Shown piece after piece: positions 35,759-44,955 of a DNA stretch of 64,000 nucleotides. The stretch's first letter is position 1, and each line of letters opens with the position of its first letter. The notes under the pieces are model-generated. The model made no database searches, was not told the origin of the DNA, and saw nothing but the letters and a program-made list of their open reading frames with translations. Source of the DNA: Alphaproteobacteria bacterium (GTDB taxonomy: Bacteria > Pseudomonadota > Alphaproteobacteria > RF32 > CAG-239). The position numbers and the translations under genes are program-made. The stretch covers positions 1-64,000 of the forward strand of contig JAFTVD010000010.1 of NCBI GenBank assembly GCA_017465945.1, written 5' to 3'.

Positions 35759-35783
35759 AGGACTGAAACCATCAGTCCTTTTT
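35757..35783. terminator. Bidirectional terminator
   Basis: AAAGGACTGA / TCAGTCCTTT with a 5-nt loop and a T run, between the ankyrin pair and the convergent fic gene. Confidence 0.92.
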
Positions 35784-35787
35784 AATG

Positions 35788-36411
35788 TTATTTCTTTACA
35801 TCTGCCATTAAACTATGAATATCATATTCATCATAGCCTTCATAGTAATAACTTACATCAATGCCTTTCATATAAACTTCTCGTTTGTTAATCTCATCTG
35901 TGAAGGCGTTTTTAAGCAAATGTTTAATTTCAATATCTTTGATTGGACTTCTTTCCATTGCAGATAGATAATCTTCTTTGTCAATCTTATTCCAATCAAC
36001 CACCACCTTTAATTCTTTTTTGAAGATTAGATCCAACCAAATTCTGGTAGCTCTGCCATTACAATCTCTAAAAGGGTGAGCAATATTCATTTCAACATAT
36101 TTTTCAACAATTTCATCAAAAGTTGATTGAGGCATTTTATCAATTTCTTTCAAAGATTGTTTAAGATACATAACTGGAGCAAATCTAAAATTACCCTTAG
36201 AAATGTTAACTTCCCTTAATTTACCTGCAAAATCATAAACATCTTCAAATAAATGTTTATGTATTTGCTTTAATCCGGCAAAAGTTCCTACCTTTATTGT
36301 ATCAATCTTACCACTATCAAATAGGCTTAATGCTTTTTCTTTACTTAATTTCTCTTCTACTTTATTAAGCTCCACTTGGTCTGTAATATTTAACTTGTTC
36401 TCTAAAACCAT
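35788..36411 (-). CDS. Fic-domain protein, self-inhibited (class III) type
   Basis: Fic enzymes transfer AMP or similar groups to protein hydroxyls. The active-site motif is [12 protein letters not shown] from residue 112; the usual E/D-G-N-G is D-C-N-G, with a Cys in the anion loop. Near the C-terminus SYYYEG (187-192) fits the inhibitory [S/T]xxxE[G/N] pattern, so the protein should carry its own inhibitory helix as in class III Fic proteins. This agrees with the absence of an antitoxin gene beside it. AAGGA precedes the start. The target is unknown. Confidence 0.85.
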   Translation of the reverse strand: MVLENKLNITDQVELNKVEEKLSKEKALSLFDSGKIDTIKVGTFAGLKQIHKHLFEDVYDFAGKLREVNISKGNFRFAPVMYLKQSLKEIDKMPQSTFDEIVEKYVEMNIAHPFRDCNGRATRIWLDLIFKKELKVVVDWNKIDKEDYLSAMERSPIKDIEIKHLLKNAFTDEINKREVYMKGIDVSYYYEGYDEYDIHSLMADVKK

Positions 36412-36573
36412 TATAATTCCTTAAATCAAATCGATATCAGTAATTTCAATGTACAGCATACTATAATCTATTTTAAATATAAACAATATTTTTTTCAACA
36501 ATAACTTTTTAAGCATTTTAGATTTTGCCGACTTGTCGACATTTTCTAAAATGAAATTAAATAACTAATTGTA

Positions 36574-37143
36574 TTATATGTCTTTTTTACTTTCATTTAT
36601 TGCCTTTTCCAAATTCTCTTCAGAAACACCATTTTTATAAAATAAATTCTCTAAGTCTTTTATTCTGCTTGATTGTTTAGCAATTTGTTCTTCAAGTTTT
36701 TGTATTCTTTCCTCTAATTCTCTTACTTTATTGCTTAATTCTGCATTAGATAATACAAGGTTTGTATTTTCTGCTCTAAGACCATCTGTATAGCATTTAT
36801 TGGTTTCTAACTCTTGGTTTAAGTACTTATTATCTCTTTCGAGGTCTTCTTTTTCTTGTTTTACCACCTTTTTATCCAAATTAGTTAAATCCTCAAACAA
36901 TGGCTTAAACTCTTTACCTGTTAGAGATAATACTCTTCTGCCAAATTTATCTGTCTCTTTATATAGATATCCCTCACGAATTAGGTCATTTACAAAGGTT
37001 TTGGCTGTATTGGTTGTCAAATCCAGTATATTTGCAATATATTCATTACTGGCAAAGAAAGTGTGGTTATTATTGGTTTTGAACTTAATAAAGTCCAACA
37101 AAACTCGTTTAGTCATTGATAATTCAGATTTACTTTTACTCAT
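36574..37143 (-). CDS. Winged-helix / coiled-coil DNA-binding protein
   Basis: The first 85 residues look like a winged helix (MTKRVLLDFIKFK, ASNEYIANILDLTTNTAKTFVNDLIREGYLYKETDKFGRRVLSL). The rest is a long coiled coil (about residues 95-175, ELSNKVRELEERIQKLEEQIAKQ). I use ATG 37143, 6 nt after AAGGAG, instead of the ATG five codons earlier. Six iteron-like repeats lie 90-220 bp upstream. It is a good candidate for the protein that binds them, either as replication initiator or as autoregulator. Family names cannot be given with confidence. Confidence 0.72.
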   Translation of the reverse strand: MSKSKSELSMTKRVLLDFIKFKTNNNHTFFASNEYIANILDLTTNTAKTFVNDLIREGYLYKETDKFGRRVLSLTGKEFKPLFEDLTNLDKKVVKQEKEDLERDNKYLNQELETNKCYTDGLRAENTNLVLSNAELSNKVRELEERIQKLEEQIAKQSSRIKDLENLFYKNGVSEENLEKAINESKKDI

Positions 37144-37230
37144 TTTCTTCTCCTTCATTTGGTTACAATGATATTTATCCGAGCGAAGACGATAATTTTC
37201 ATTTGAACAAAATTTTGTTTGCGAATACTC

Positions 37231-37365
37231 ATATGTTCACCTTTTTAAGGTATGGAGGCTTATATGTTCACTATACCCTAATTTGAATACCCATATGTTC
37301 GAGGTGAGGACCCTTATGTTCAATTCCGGAGACTTATATGTTCAGTGCCGAAGACCTATATGTTC
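37231..37365 (+). repeat. Six iteron-like repeats (candidate origin)
   Basis: The octamer ATATGTTC starts at 37231, 37262, 37293, 37336 and 37358, with a one-base variant TTATGTTC at 37314. Spacings are 31, 31, 21, 22 and 22 bp, that is, whole helical turns, so bound proteins would sit on one DNA face. The extended consensus is about GGAGRCYTATATGTTC. They lie between the winged-helix gene and an AT-rich stretch, the classical order of initiator gene, iterons and unwinding element. An operator array is the alternative. Confidence 0.75.
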
Positions 37366-37400
37366 GTTCATTTTTACTCAATCCCTTAATTTCTCTTGGA

Positions 37401-37891
37401 TTGACAAGTGTTTTTCGTGTCTATAATAGATATTATAATAGAGATAAAAAAGAAAACTAATATAATAGACCGAACTAAGACATTAGCCCCTTTTGTTTTT
37501 TATATGACAATAGATATTTATACCGACCAATGGCTGTGAGGTGTTCGGTTTGGGATTGATTTTTGAGGAATTTAATAAAACTTCCTAGAAAATGCAAAAC
37601 AAAAGATTCCTGTGATTCAATAATACAAACACTTGCTCTTCAAGCTTTGCCTATATAAAATAATATCTATAATATTAAAAAATATAAGCTAAATATAAAA
37701 ACAAACTCAGCTTATTTAAATCTATAAAGCTAAAAGCTTGGATTGGTAAAAAAAATAGAAAAAGAGAATTATAGTAATATTTTTCATCAATTTGTTATAT
37801 ATCAATATTTCTATCTATAATTGTATTGATTTTATGTTTTTTATATATTACTGTGTGTTTCATAAAAATATCAGAATATAAGGATATGCAA
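37401..37891 (+). other. AT-rich gap with a promoter and no ORF
   Basis: TTGACA (37401-37406) and TATAAT (37422-37427) are 15 bp apart, a slightly tight promoter. ATAATAGA occurs at 37423, 37435 and 37462. No ORF follows until 37892, so a transcript from here would have a leader of about 450 nt or be a non-coding RNA. ACCGAAC near 37469 can pair with GTTCGGT near 37541. The rest is very AT-rich and may act as a DNA unwinding element next to the iterons. Confidence 0.45.
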
Positions 37892-40519
37892 ATGAATAAA
37901 AGTTTGACTTTAAAAGATAATCTAGAAATAGATCCAATTCTTCACGATAAAATAAAAAAAGAGGAAGACTTGTTTTCTTTTATCAACAATCGTATAGATA
38001 AAATATCTAACTACAATTTATTATTAGGTGCAGGAGCATCTGTTATGTCTGGAATTTATACAGCACAGCAACTAATAGAAAAATGGAGGAATGATGTTTT
38101 TTATTCATTTGAAAATAATAAAGATGAAGAGTTTGATATAGAAAAAGCTCAAAAATTTTTTTCATACACTTTTGGAAGAGAATATGATGTTAACAGGGAA
38201 TATTCTTTTCTATTTAAGCAAAAATATCATTTACCTACACAGAGACGTAATTTTGTAGAAATGTCTGTTAAAAATGCTATTCCATCCATAGGGTATCGTT
38301 ATCTAGCAAACCTTGTTAGAGCGAATTATTTTAACACTATTTTTACAACAAATTTTGACGATCTAATAGAGCAGAGTTTATTATCCGCTAATTTAGAACT
38401 TAAACCCATTATTTGCTCTCATGATGCTTCTATTTCATCAATACCTGTTGTTTCAAATAGACCAAAGATTATTAAGCTGCATGGTGATTTTTTATTTGAT
38501 GACATCAAAACAACACTAACAGAAACAACTCGTCTTGAAGAAAATATGAAAAACAAATTTGAAGAGTTTCTTAAAAATTTTGGATTAATTGTTATTGGAT
38601 ATAGCGGAAATGATGACTCTATTATGGATATACTTGAAAAGCTTATTAAAAAAGATGGTTTTCTTGATGGGGGATTATATTGGTGTACCAGAGATGTAAA
38701 AGAAATTGAAAAAAACTATAGATTAAAAAAACTATTACTAAATGATAAAGCTTTTATTGTACCCATAATTGGTTTTGATGATTTCTTTGCAAAATTAAAT
38801 CACTTTATTTCTGATAAAAATTATGAAAAAGATCCTTTTCAAAAATATAAAGATGATATCTGTTCTTTTGAAGATATTGATAAAACGATTGAACAGTTTA
38901 AGGATAACAAATTAATTATTCAAGATTGCGAAAATTATAAAAAAAATCTTCCAGAAATTTTATCTAAAACTCTTAAAACAGTTTCGGATAAATTTGGATA
39001 CAAAGATGTAGATGATAGTGTAGACTTGATTAATTTATCGAGATTTGAAGAAGATCCAAGTTTAAAAGAAAACATTTCAAAACTAAATAATCTGCTTAAG
39101 GAATCTGCATCTCCCAATTTAATTATAGAAACAATTGAAAATATTGAAAAGAAGTCTTACATTTTTTCAGATGTTAGACTATTTAATATGATTGAGAATA
39201 CAAAATTATTATTATTAGAAAAAAAACATGATAAAGAAGAAACAATACAAACACTACTCAACTTAAAGCAATTTAATGATGATAGAAACTATTTTTACGA
39301 AAATGTATATATAGATTTAGTTAATGAATATATTGATGCAAAAAAATGGGATCAAGCAATAAATGTTGCCCAAGAAGCTCTTCAAAAAAACAAGCAAAAT
39401 GATAAAATTTACCTATTACTAGCTAAAGCTCAAGAATTTAAGTTGCGCTATGGATATAAGGAAGATAATGTACATCTTATAGATGAAATCAAAACTAATT
39501 ATTTAAAATCAATAGAATATAATCCATCTGTAAAAACAAATTCTACATATAGAAATTTTACTGATTTTTTGTTAAGTGATAATAATATTCATTTTTCAGA
39601 TGAGGAATTTATAAAATATATTATAAGACCTTTTGAAGAACAACATCTTGCAGATTCAGATTATCCCTATATTGTAGCAGAAAAAGCAATATTCGATTTT
39701 CAAAAAAATAAAGATAATCCGTTTGATCTAATAGACAAATTGTATGAAGAAAATAATATTTCTATAATAAATTATCAAATGTCATTGTTTCGCAATTTTC
39801 TTAAAGTATGTACTGTAGCAAAGAGAACAACTGAATTTGAAACATGCAAAAATAAAATACCTGTTATGTTTAAAAAAACAATTTGGTACATTAAAGCAAT
39901 AGCTCATTATGAATTATCTGTAAAGAATGATTTAAATAAAGCAATTAGTATATTGCAGGATAATTTAAATATTGATATTGATAACCAATTGCTGATGCTA
40001 TTATTAAAATTTAAATTATACGCAGAAGATTACACATTTGTTACAAGTAATTTAGAAAAATTAAAAAGCGATGACGCTCAAACAATCAAAGTAGACTATT
40101 GTGTATATAGTAACAATAATGATGAATTATATAAAATATCTGAACGTTTATATCAGAATAGTAATAAGCAATATTCTGATTTAATGGCATTTTCCTACCA
40201 TCTTCTTATTTGTAATAAATTCAAAGAATGCTATGAACTACTAAATGGAAATACACACAATGATTCTATTTTGGAAATAAATTATGAATTAGCAAGAAAA
40301 GGTATTAATAAAAATATTCGAACTGATAAAATATCATCACTTTATGAACAAAGTGAAAAACAGATAAAAGCCGCAACCTGTGTTCTTTTAGATAAAAAAG
40401 ATGAAGCTATTAATATTTTAAAATCTATAATAGAAGAGGATTTTGAACATTACTATCAAATTAAACCATATCCAGTGTTTAAACCTATTTTGCAAGAGTT
40501 AAAGAAATTATTGCCGTAA
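37892..40519 (+). CDS. SIR2-domain defence-type protein with helical repeats
   Basis: An N-terminal SIR2 NADase-like domain occupies about residues 25-310. It has NYNLLLGAGASVMSG (NAD loop, Gly46-48), IFTTNFDDLIEQ with the catalytic-type Asn154, IIKLHGDF with His197, and LIVIGYSGNDDSIMDIL. The remaining 560 residues are helical, TPR-like, ending KPYPVFKPILQELKKLL. I use ATG 37892, 7 nt after AAGGA. The layout matches stand-alone anti-phage SIR2 proteins (DSR-like) that deplete NAD after infection. No partner gene is coupled to it; phage sensing would be by the C-terminal part. Confidence 0.85.
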   Translation: MNKSLTLKDNLEIDPILHDKIKKEEDLFSFINNRIDKISNYNLLLGAGASVMSGIYTAQQLIEKWRNDVFYSFENNKDEEFDIEKAQKFFSYTFGREYDVNREYSFLFKQKYHLPTQRRNFVEMSVKNAIPSIGYRYLANLVRANYFNTIFTTNFDDLIEQSLLSANLELKPIICSHDASISSIPVVSNRPKIIKLHGDFLFDDIKTTLTETTRLEENMKNKFEEFLKNFGLIVIGYSGNDDSIMDILEKLIKKDGFLDGGLYWCTRDVKEIEKNYRLKKLLLNDKAFIVPIIGFDDFFAKLNHFISDKNYEKDPFQKYKDDICSFEDIDKTIEQFKDNKLIIQDCENYKKNLPEILSKTLKTVSDKFGYKDVDDSVDLINLSRFEEDPSLKENISKLNNLLKESASPNLIIETIENIEKKSYIFSDVRLFNMIENTKLLLLEKKHDKEETIQTLLNLKQFNDDRNYFYENVYIDLVNEYIDAKKWDQAINVAQEALQKNKQNDKIYLLLAKAQEFKLRYGYKEDNVHLIDEIKTNYLKSIEYNPSVKTNSTYRNFTDFLLSDNNIHFSDEEFIKYIIRPFEEQHLADSDYPYIVAEKAIFDFQKNKDNPFDLIDKLYEENNISIINYQMSLFRNFLKVCTVAKRTTEFETCKNKIPVMFKKTIWYIKAIAHYELSVKNDLNKAISILQDNLNIDIDNQLLMLLLKFKLYAEDYTFVTSNLEKLKSDDAQTIKVDYCVYSNNNDELYKISERLYQNSNKQYSDLMAFSYHLLICNKFKECYELLNGNTHNDSILEINYELARKGINKNIRTDKISSLYEQSEKQIKAATCVLLDKKDEAINILKSIIEEDFEHYYQIKPYPVFKPILQELKKLLP

Positions 40520-40735
40520 AATTAAAACTCTAAAGACTTAAGTTGACAGAATTCTTAATGTATATAAAATAATAATTCGCAAATTTTTTAAACAAATAAA
40601 TTGGCAAGAATTGATTAGATTAAAAAGCATTTGGGTTATTATTTAAAAACAAGAGGTATCAAAGATAGTTTCTTTGAAAAATTGAGTGGATATAAACCAA
40701 ACAATATAGCCAATAATATAATCAGCATAGATGGC
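40520..40735. other. Gap after the SIR2 gene
   Basis: 216 nt, AT-rich. A 70-codon frame starting at 40631 lies mostly antisense to the resolvase gene and has no coding signs. No terminator with a T run is evident for either neighbour. Confidence 0.5.
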
Positions 40736-41338
40736 TTAACTGTTATCATTACATTGATTTATGAACCTTCGGATCGTGCTTCTATCAACCTTAAACATTC
40801 TAGCAATTTGGGTTTTGGGGATATTTTGTTCAGCAAGTTGTAAGATTCGTTCTTTGTTTTTCTTTAAGTCATTAAAAGCACTCTTGCGACCAAATGGACG
40901 CCCCACATGTTTTCCTTCAGCTTTTACTCTTTTTAATGCTTCCTTGGTTCTTTCAGAGATTAACTGCCTTTCAATCTCTGCTGCTAAACTGAAAGCAAAA
41001 GCTAGAACTTTACTCTGTATATCAGAACCAAGACGATAATTCTCTTTCAATGTCCATATTTGACAATCGCGCTCTAAACACTCTTTTAAGATGCCCATTA
41101 CTTCTAACAAATTTCTACCAAGTCGGCTTAATTCTGATGCAATTAAGACATCTCCCTTTTTTAGTTTTTTAAGTAATTTGCCAAGTTTTCGTTCGTTTAG
41201 AGGCTTTCTAGAAGAGATTTTCTCTTCAACCCATTTGTTGATTTCTATATTATTTGCTTCACAAAATGTTGAAATTGCTAATTTTTGGTTTTCTAGAACT
41301 TGTGTCTGAGTGCTTACCCTTATGTATCCATATATCAT
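40736..41338 (-). CDS. Serine recombinase (resolvase/invertase)
   Basis: Small serine recombinase of the Tn3 resolvase / Hin family. MIYGYIRVST at the start holds the catalytic serine (Ser9). ASELSRLGRNLLEVM supplies the conserved Arg pair, and AFAFSLAAEIERQLISERTKEALKRVKAEGKHVGRP is the dimer helix. The C-terminal HTH is IPKTQIARMFKVDRSTIRRFI. I use ATG 41338, 6 nt after AAAAGGA. The length of 200 aa is typical. It could resolve island multimers or invert a segment; palindromes at 41391-41422 lie just upstream of it. Confidence 0.92.
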   Translation of the reverse strand: MIYGYIRVSTQTQVLENQKLAISTFCEANNIEINKWVEEKISSRKPLNERKLGKLLKKLKKGDVLIASELSRLGRNLLEVMGILKECLERDCQIWTLKENYRLGSDIQSKVLAFAFSLAAEIERQLISERTKEALKRVKAEGKHVGRPFGRKSAFNDLKKNKERILQLAEQNIPKTQIARMFKVDRSTIRRFINQCNDNS

Positions 41339-41390
41339 ATTCAATCCTTTTAACATATTTATCAGATTGAACAAAAATACATAAAAAAAG

Positions 41391-41422
41391 TGATAGAATT
41401 AACTCACCAATTAATTCTATCA
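41391..41422. repeat. Perfect 12-bp inverted repeat
   Basis: TGATAGAATTAA (41391-41402) and TTAATTCTATCA (41411-41422) around an 8-nt loop, with A and T runs outside. It lies 53 bp upstream of the resolvase start. It may be a recombination or operator site, or a bidirectional terminator. Confidence 0.7.
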
Positions 41423-41540
41423 TTTTTCACATCATACAATTTAATATGCAAGAATCAATCAAAATGTTTAAAAAAGTCAGATTTTTTAAGGAACTAGTGT
41501 CATCTTTTGACAATATTCAAATAATACACAGAATGTAAGC

Positions 41541-41562
41541 GGGCTAAACGGTGGTTTAGCTC
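41541..41562. promoter_or_regulatory. Hairpin/operator before the helicase operon
   Basis: GGGCTAAAC / GTTTAGCTC (one G-U pair) with a 4-nt loop, 53 bp before the helicase start. TTGACA stands at 41507-41512, but no good -10 is seen at the right distance. It could be the operator of the operon or a leader hairpin. Confidence 0.45.
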
Positions 41563-41614
41563 GGTATAGCTATCGATCACAAAACATACCAATATAGCAT
41601 AGGGACTCAATAGT

Positions 41615-44600
41615 ATGCCTAGAATATTTGATAATATCGATCTTAAACTTGAAACAGCCTTAAAAGAAAGTCTTGAATTATCATATCGTGCAGATTTCTG
41701 TGTCGGTTTCTTTAATTTAAGAGGTTGGCATACCATAAGTGATTACATTGATGTTTTTGAAGGTGGGGAAGGAAAAAATTGCCGTTTATTAATTGGTATG
41801 CAAAGAACACCTAAAGAATTATTAAATGAGCTATATACAGTTAATGCTGAAAATAGCTTTATGGATATGGCTCAGGCTCAAAAACTAAAAAAAATGATAG
41901 TAAACGAGTTCAAAGAACAACTTATTATCGGTATCCCAGATAAAAATCAAGAGAAAGCCCTAAAATCATTATTAAGACAGTTAAAGAGCAAAAAGTTAAT
42001 TGTTAAATTTTATTTGAAAGATTTGCATGCTAAATTATATCTTGCTTATAGAAACGATAAAATAAATCCTATAATTCCATATTTAGGTAGTAGCAACTTA
42101 ACATTTGCTGGATTAAGCAAACAAGGTGAATTAAATGTTGATGTTTTAGATTCTGATGCTGCAATAAAATTATCTAATTGGTTTGAGGATAGGTGGAACG
42201 AAAACTGGTGCATTGATATCACAGAAGATTTAATAAAGATTATTGAGAATAGTTGGTGTAGAGAAGACAATCTTCCTCCTTATTACATATATTTAAAAAT
42301 GGCATATCATATGGCACAAGAAGCTCGAGAAGGTTTAACAGAGTTTCGTATTCCTAAAGTTTTTAAGAACCAACTACTAGATTTTCAAATTAAATCGTGC
42401 CTTATTGCCGCTCGTTATTTAAACATAAGAAATGGTGTATTGATAGGAGATGTTGTTGGATTAGGAAAAACAATTACGGCTTGTGCTGTTGCTAAAATAT
42501 TTGAAAATGACTTAGATATCAGTTGTTTGATCATATGTCCTGCGAATTTAATACCAATGTGGGAAAAATATAGAGAAAAGTATGATTTACGTGCCAAAAT
42601 CATATCATCTGCTGTTGTTCAAGACCAATTACCAGAATTGAAACGATATAGATTAGTAATAATAGACGAAAGTCATAACCTAAGAAACAAAGAAAGCAAA
42701 AGATACAATGCAATTCGTGACTATATTCAAAGAAACGAAAGCAAAGTCATACTCTTAACCGCAACTCCATACAATAAGAGTTTTCAAGACATTTCAACGC
42801 AATTAAGATTTTTCATTACAGATGATGAAGAATTACCTGTTAGACCGGAAAGGATGCTATCGGAACAACCTGAAGCACAATTTGTAAGTGATTCACAAAT
42901 CCAACCCCGTTCAATATTGGCTTTTGAAAAAAGTGAATATGCCGAAGATTGGCAAGATTTGTTAAGATACTATATGATAAGACGAACTAGAAGTTTTATA
43001 AAAGATAATTATGCAAAATTAGATCCAATAAACAATAGAAAATATTTGGAATTTTTTGATGGAACCAAATCATATTTTCCTGAAAGAATAGCTAAAAGCA
43101 TAAAATTTAAGGTGGATAGTAAGAATCCATTAGATCAGTATGCAGCCTTATATTCAAAGGAAATCGTTGATATTATAAATTCTTTGGAAATACCAAGATA
43201 TGGTTTAGCAGGTAAGTTAATTGATAAAAAAGAACTAGAAAAGATTAAGTTAACGGTAGAAGAAGATAAAATAATCAAAAACTTATCAAGAGCAGGAAAA
43301 GAAATTATTGGCTTTTGTAGAACGAATTTATTTAAACGATTAGAAAGTAGTGGTTATTCATTCATTTTATCCCTTAAACGCCATATATTGCGAAATAATA
43401 TATTTTTATATGCTTACAATAATAATTTACCTCTTCCTATAGGTTCACAAAGTTTCGAGTTTATAGACGATGATAGTAATATAACAGACAGTGACCAAGA
43501 GAACCTTATCAATTTAGATAATGAATTGTTGGAAAATACACCTCTTTCTACTAATTTATATAAAAAAGCCAGTGAAGCATACAAGATATATATAGAAAAA
43601 TATAAATCACGATTTAAATGGATTAATTCTAGTTTTTTCAAAAAAACATTGAAAACTGATTTAGAAAAAGACAATAGAGCTCTAGAAGGAATAATTGAAA
43701 AAATAGGCGAGTGGAAAAGTAATGATGATGAAAAACTAAAATCATTAATTAATTTGGTATCTAAAAAACATAAAGACGACAAGATTTTGATATTTACTCA
43801 ATATGCTGATACAGCAAACTATCTTAATGAACAATTAAAAGCAAAAAATATTAAACATGTTGAATGTGCAACAGGTGGAAGTTGTGATCCTACTCTTTTA
43901 GCCAGCAGATTTAGTCCGATTAGTAATGAATATAGCATAACAGATGGTAATGAAACAAGAATTCTTATAGCTACCGATGTTTTGAGTGAAGGCCAGAATT
44001 TGCAAGATGCTCATATAATTGTGAACTTTGACTTACCTTGGGCTATTATCAAGCTTATACAACGAGCCGGACGTGTAGATAGAATTGGTCAAAAATCAGA
44101 AGAAATCTTATGCTATAACTTTTTACCCGCTGATGGGGTAGAACAGATATTAACACTCAGAGGCAGATTGAAAAAGAGACTTAAAGATAATGCTGAAGTA
44201 GTAGGAACTGATGAAAGATTTTTTGATGATGAAGATAAAGTAAAACTTAGAGATTTATACAATGAAAAGTCTCAAGTATTAGACGATGAAGAAACTAGTG
44301 ATATTGATTTATCATCTTATGCATATCAAATATGGCAAAATGCTATAGAACAAAACAAAGAACTGCAAACAATTATTCCTCAATTACCAGATATTGTTTA
44401 TTCAACAAAATATTCAAATAATCGTAAAGGTGTTATTGTTTATACTCAAACAGCATATGGTAATGATATTCTCTCTTTTGTAGGAACAGATGGTCTTACA
44501 CAACCTCTATCACAATTTACATTGCTTAAGATGGCAGAATGTGAAGCATGTGAAGTATCTATTGATAACTTAGACAACCATTTTGATTTAGTTAAGTCTG

Positions 44601-44953
44601 GTGTTGAAAACATCATCAAGAACGAAAAACTTATTGGTGGACAATTAGGTAAGAAGTCTAGTGCAAGATATCGGACGTACCAACGATTAAATTCTTATGC
44701 ACAAGAACAAAAAGGAACTTTGTTTGATACAACAGATCTTCATAGAGCTATAGATGATATCTACAAATATCCACTAACTGAAAAATCTAAAGAAAAACTC
44801 AATCGTCAATTAAAAGCTGGCATCGATGACATTAGTCTTTTTCGATTAGTAAATGAATTAAGAAATGACGGAACTTTATGTTTAACAACAGAAGAAATTT
44901 CTCATAAACCGCCAAGAATTATATGTTCAATGGGTATGCATAACGGAGAATAA
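41615..44953 (+). CDS. PLD-domain / SNF2-type helicase fusion
   Basis: A 1112-residue fusion. A phospholipase D-like nuclease domain comes first (about residues 15-200; HAKLYLA at 138 and GSSNLTF at 158). A superfamily 2 helicase follows: IGDVVGLGKTITACAVAK (Walker A near 278), VIIDESHNLRN (near 349), LLTATPYNKS, and the C-terminal half with FTQYADTANYL and LIQRAGRVDRIGQK (about 815-828). Only one HKD-type motif is plain. AGGGA precedes the start, and the methylase follows 2 nt after the stop. It is probably the translocase/nuclease arm of a restriction-type system. Confidence 0.88.
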   Translation: MPRIFDNIDLKLETALKESLELSYRADFCVGFFNLRGWHTISDYIDVFEGGEGKNCRLLIGMQRTPKELLNELYTVNAENSFMDMAQAQKLKKMIVNEFKEQLIIGIPDKNQEKALKSLLRQLKSKKLIVKFYLKDLHAKLYLAYRNDKINPIIPYLGSSNLTFAGLSKQGELNVDVLDSDAAIKLSNWFEDRWNENWCIDITEDLIKIIENSWCREDNLPPYYIYLKMAYHMAQEAREGLTEFRIPKVFKNQLLDFQIKSCLIAARYLNIRNGVLIGDVVGLGKTITACAVAKIFENDLDISCLIICPANLIPMWEKYREKYDLRAKIISSAVVQDQLPELKRYRLVIIDESHNLRNKESKRYNAIRDYIQRNESKVILLTATPYNKSFQDISTQLRFFITDDEELPVRPERMLSEQPEAQFVSDSQIQPRSILAFEKSEYAEDWQDLLRYYMIRRTRSFIKDNYAKLDPINNRKYLEFFDGTKSYFPERIAKSIKFKVDSKNPLDQYAALYSKEIVDIINSLEIPRYGLAGKLIDKKELEKIKLTVEEDKIIKNLSRAGKEIIGFCRTNLFKRLESSGYSFILSLKRHILRNNIFLYAYNNNLPLPIGSQSFEFIDDDSNITDSDQENLINLDNELLENTPLSTNLYKKASEAYKIYIEKYKSRFKWINSSFFKKTLKTDLEKDNRALEGIIEKIGEWKSNDDEKLKSLINLVSKKHKDDKILIFTQYADTANYLNEQLKAKNIKHVECATGGSCDPTLLASRFSPISNEYSITDGNETRILIATDVLSEGQNLQDAHIIVNFDLPWAIIKLIQRAGRVDRIGQKSEEILCYNFLPADGVEQILTLRGRLKKRLKDNAEVVGTDERFFDDEDKVKLRDLYNEKSQVLDDEETSDIDLSSYAYQIWQNAIEQNKELQTIIPQLPDIVYSTKYSNNRKGVIVYTQTAYGNDILSFVGTDGLTQPLSQFTLLKMAECEACEVSIDNLDNHFDLVKSGVENIIKNEKLIGGQLGKKSSARYRTYQRLNSYAQEQKGTLFDTTDLHRAIDDIYKYPLTEKSKEKLNRQLKAGIDDISLFRLVNELRNDGTLCLTTEEISHKPPRIICSMGMHNGE

Positions 44954-44955
44954 AT

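Noticed and set aside
37231-37365. A CRISPR array
   Set aside because: The repeats are only 8-16 bp, spacers are 13-23 bp of no constant length, and no cas gene is near; iterons explain them better.
40631-40843. 70-codon frame after the SIR2 gene
   Set aside because: Most of it is antisense to the resolvase C-terminus, without ribosome site or recognisable domain.
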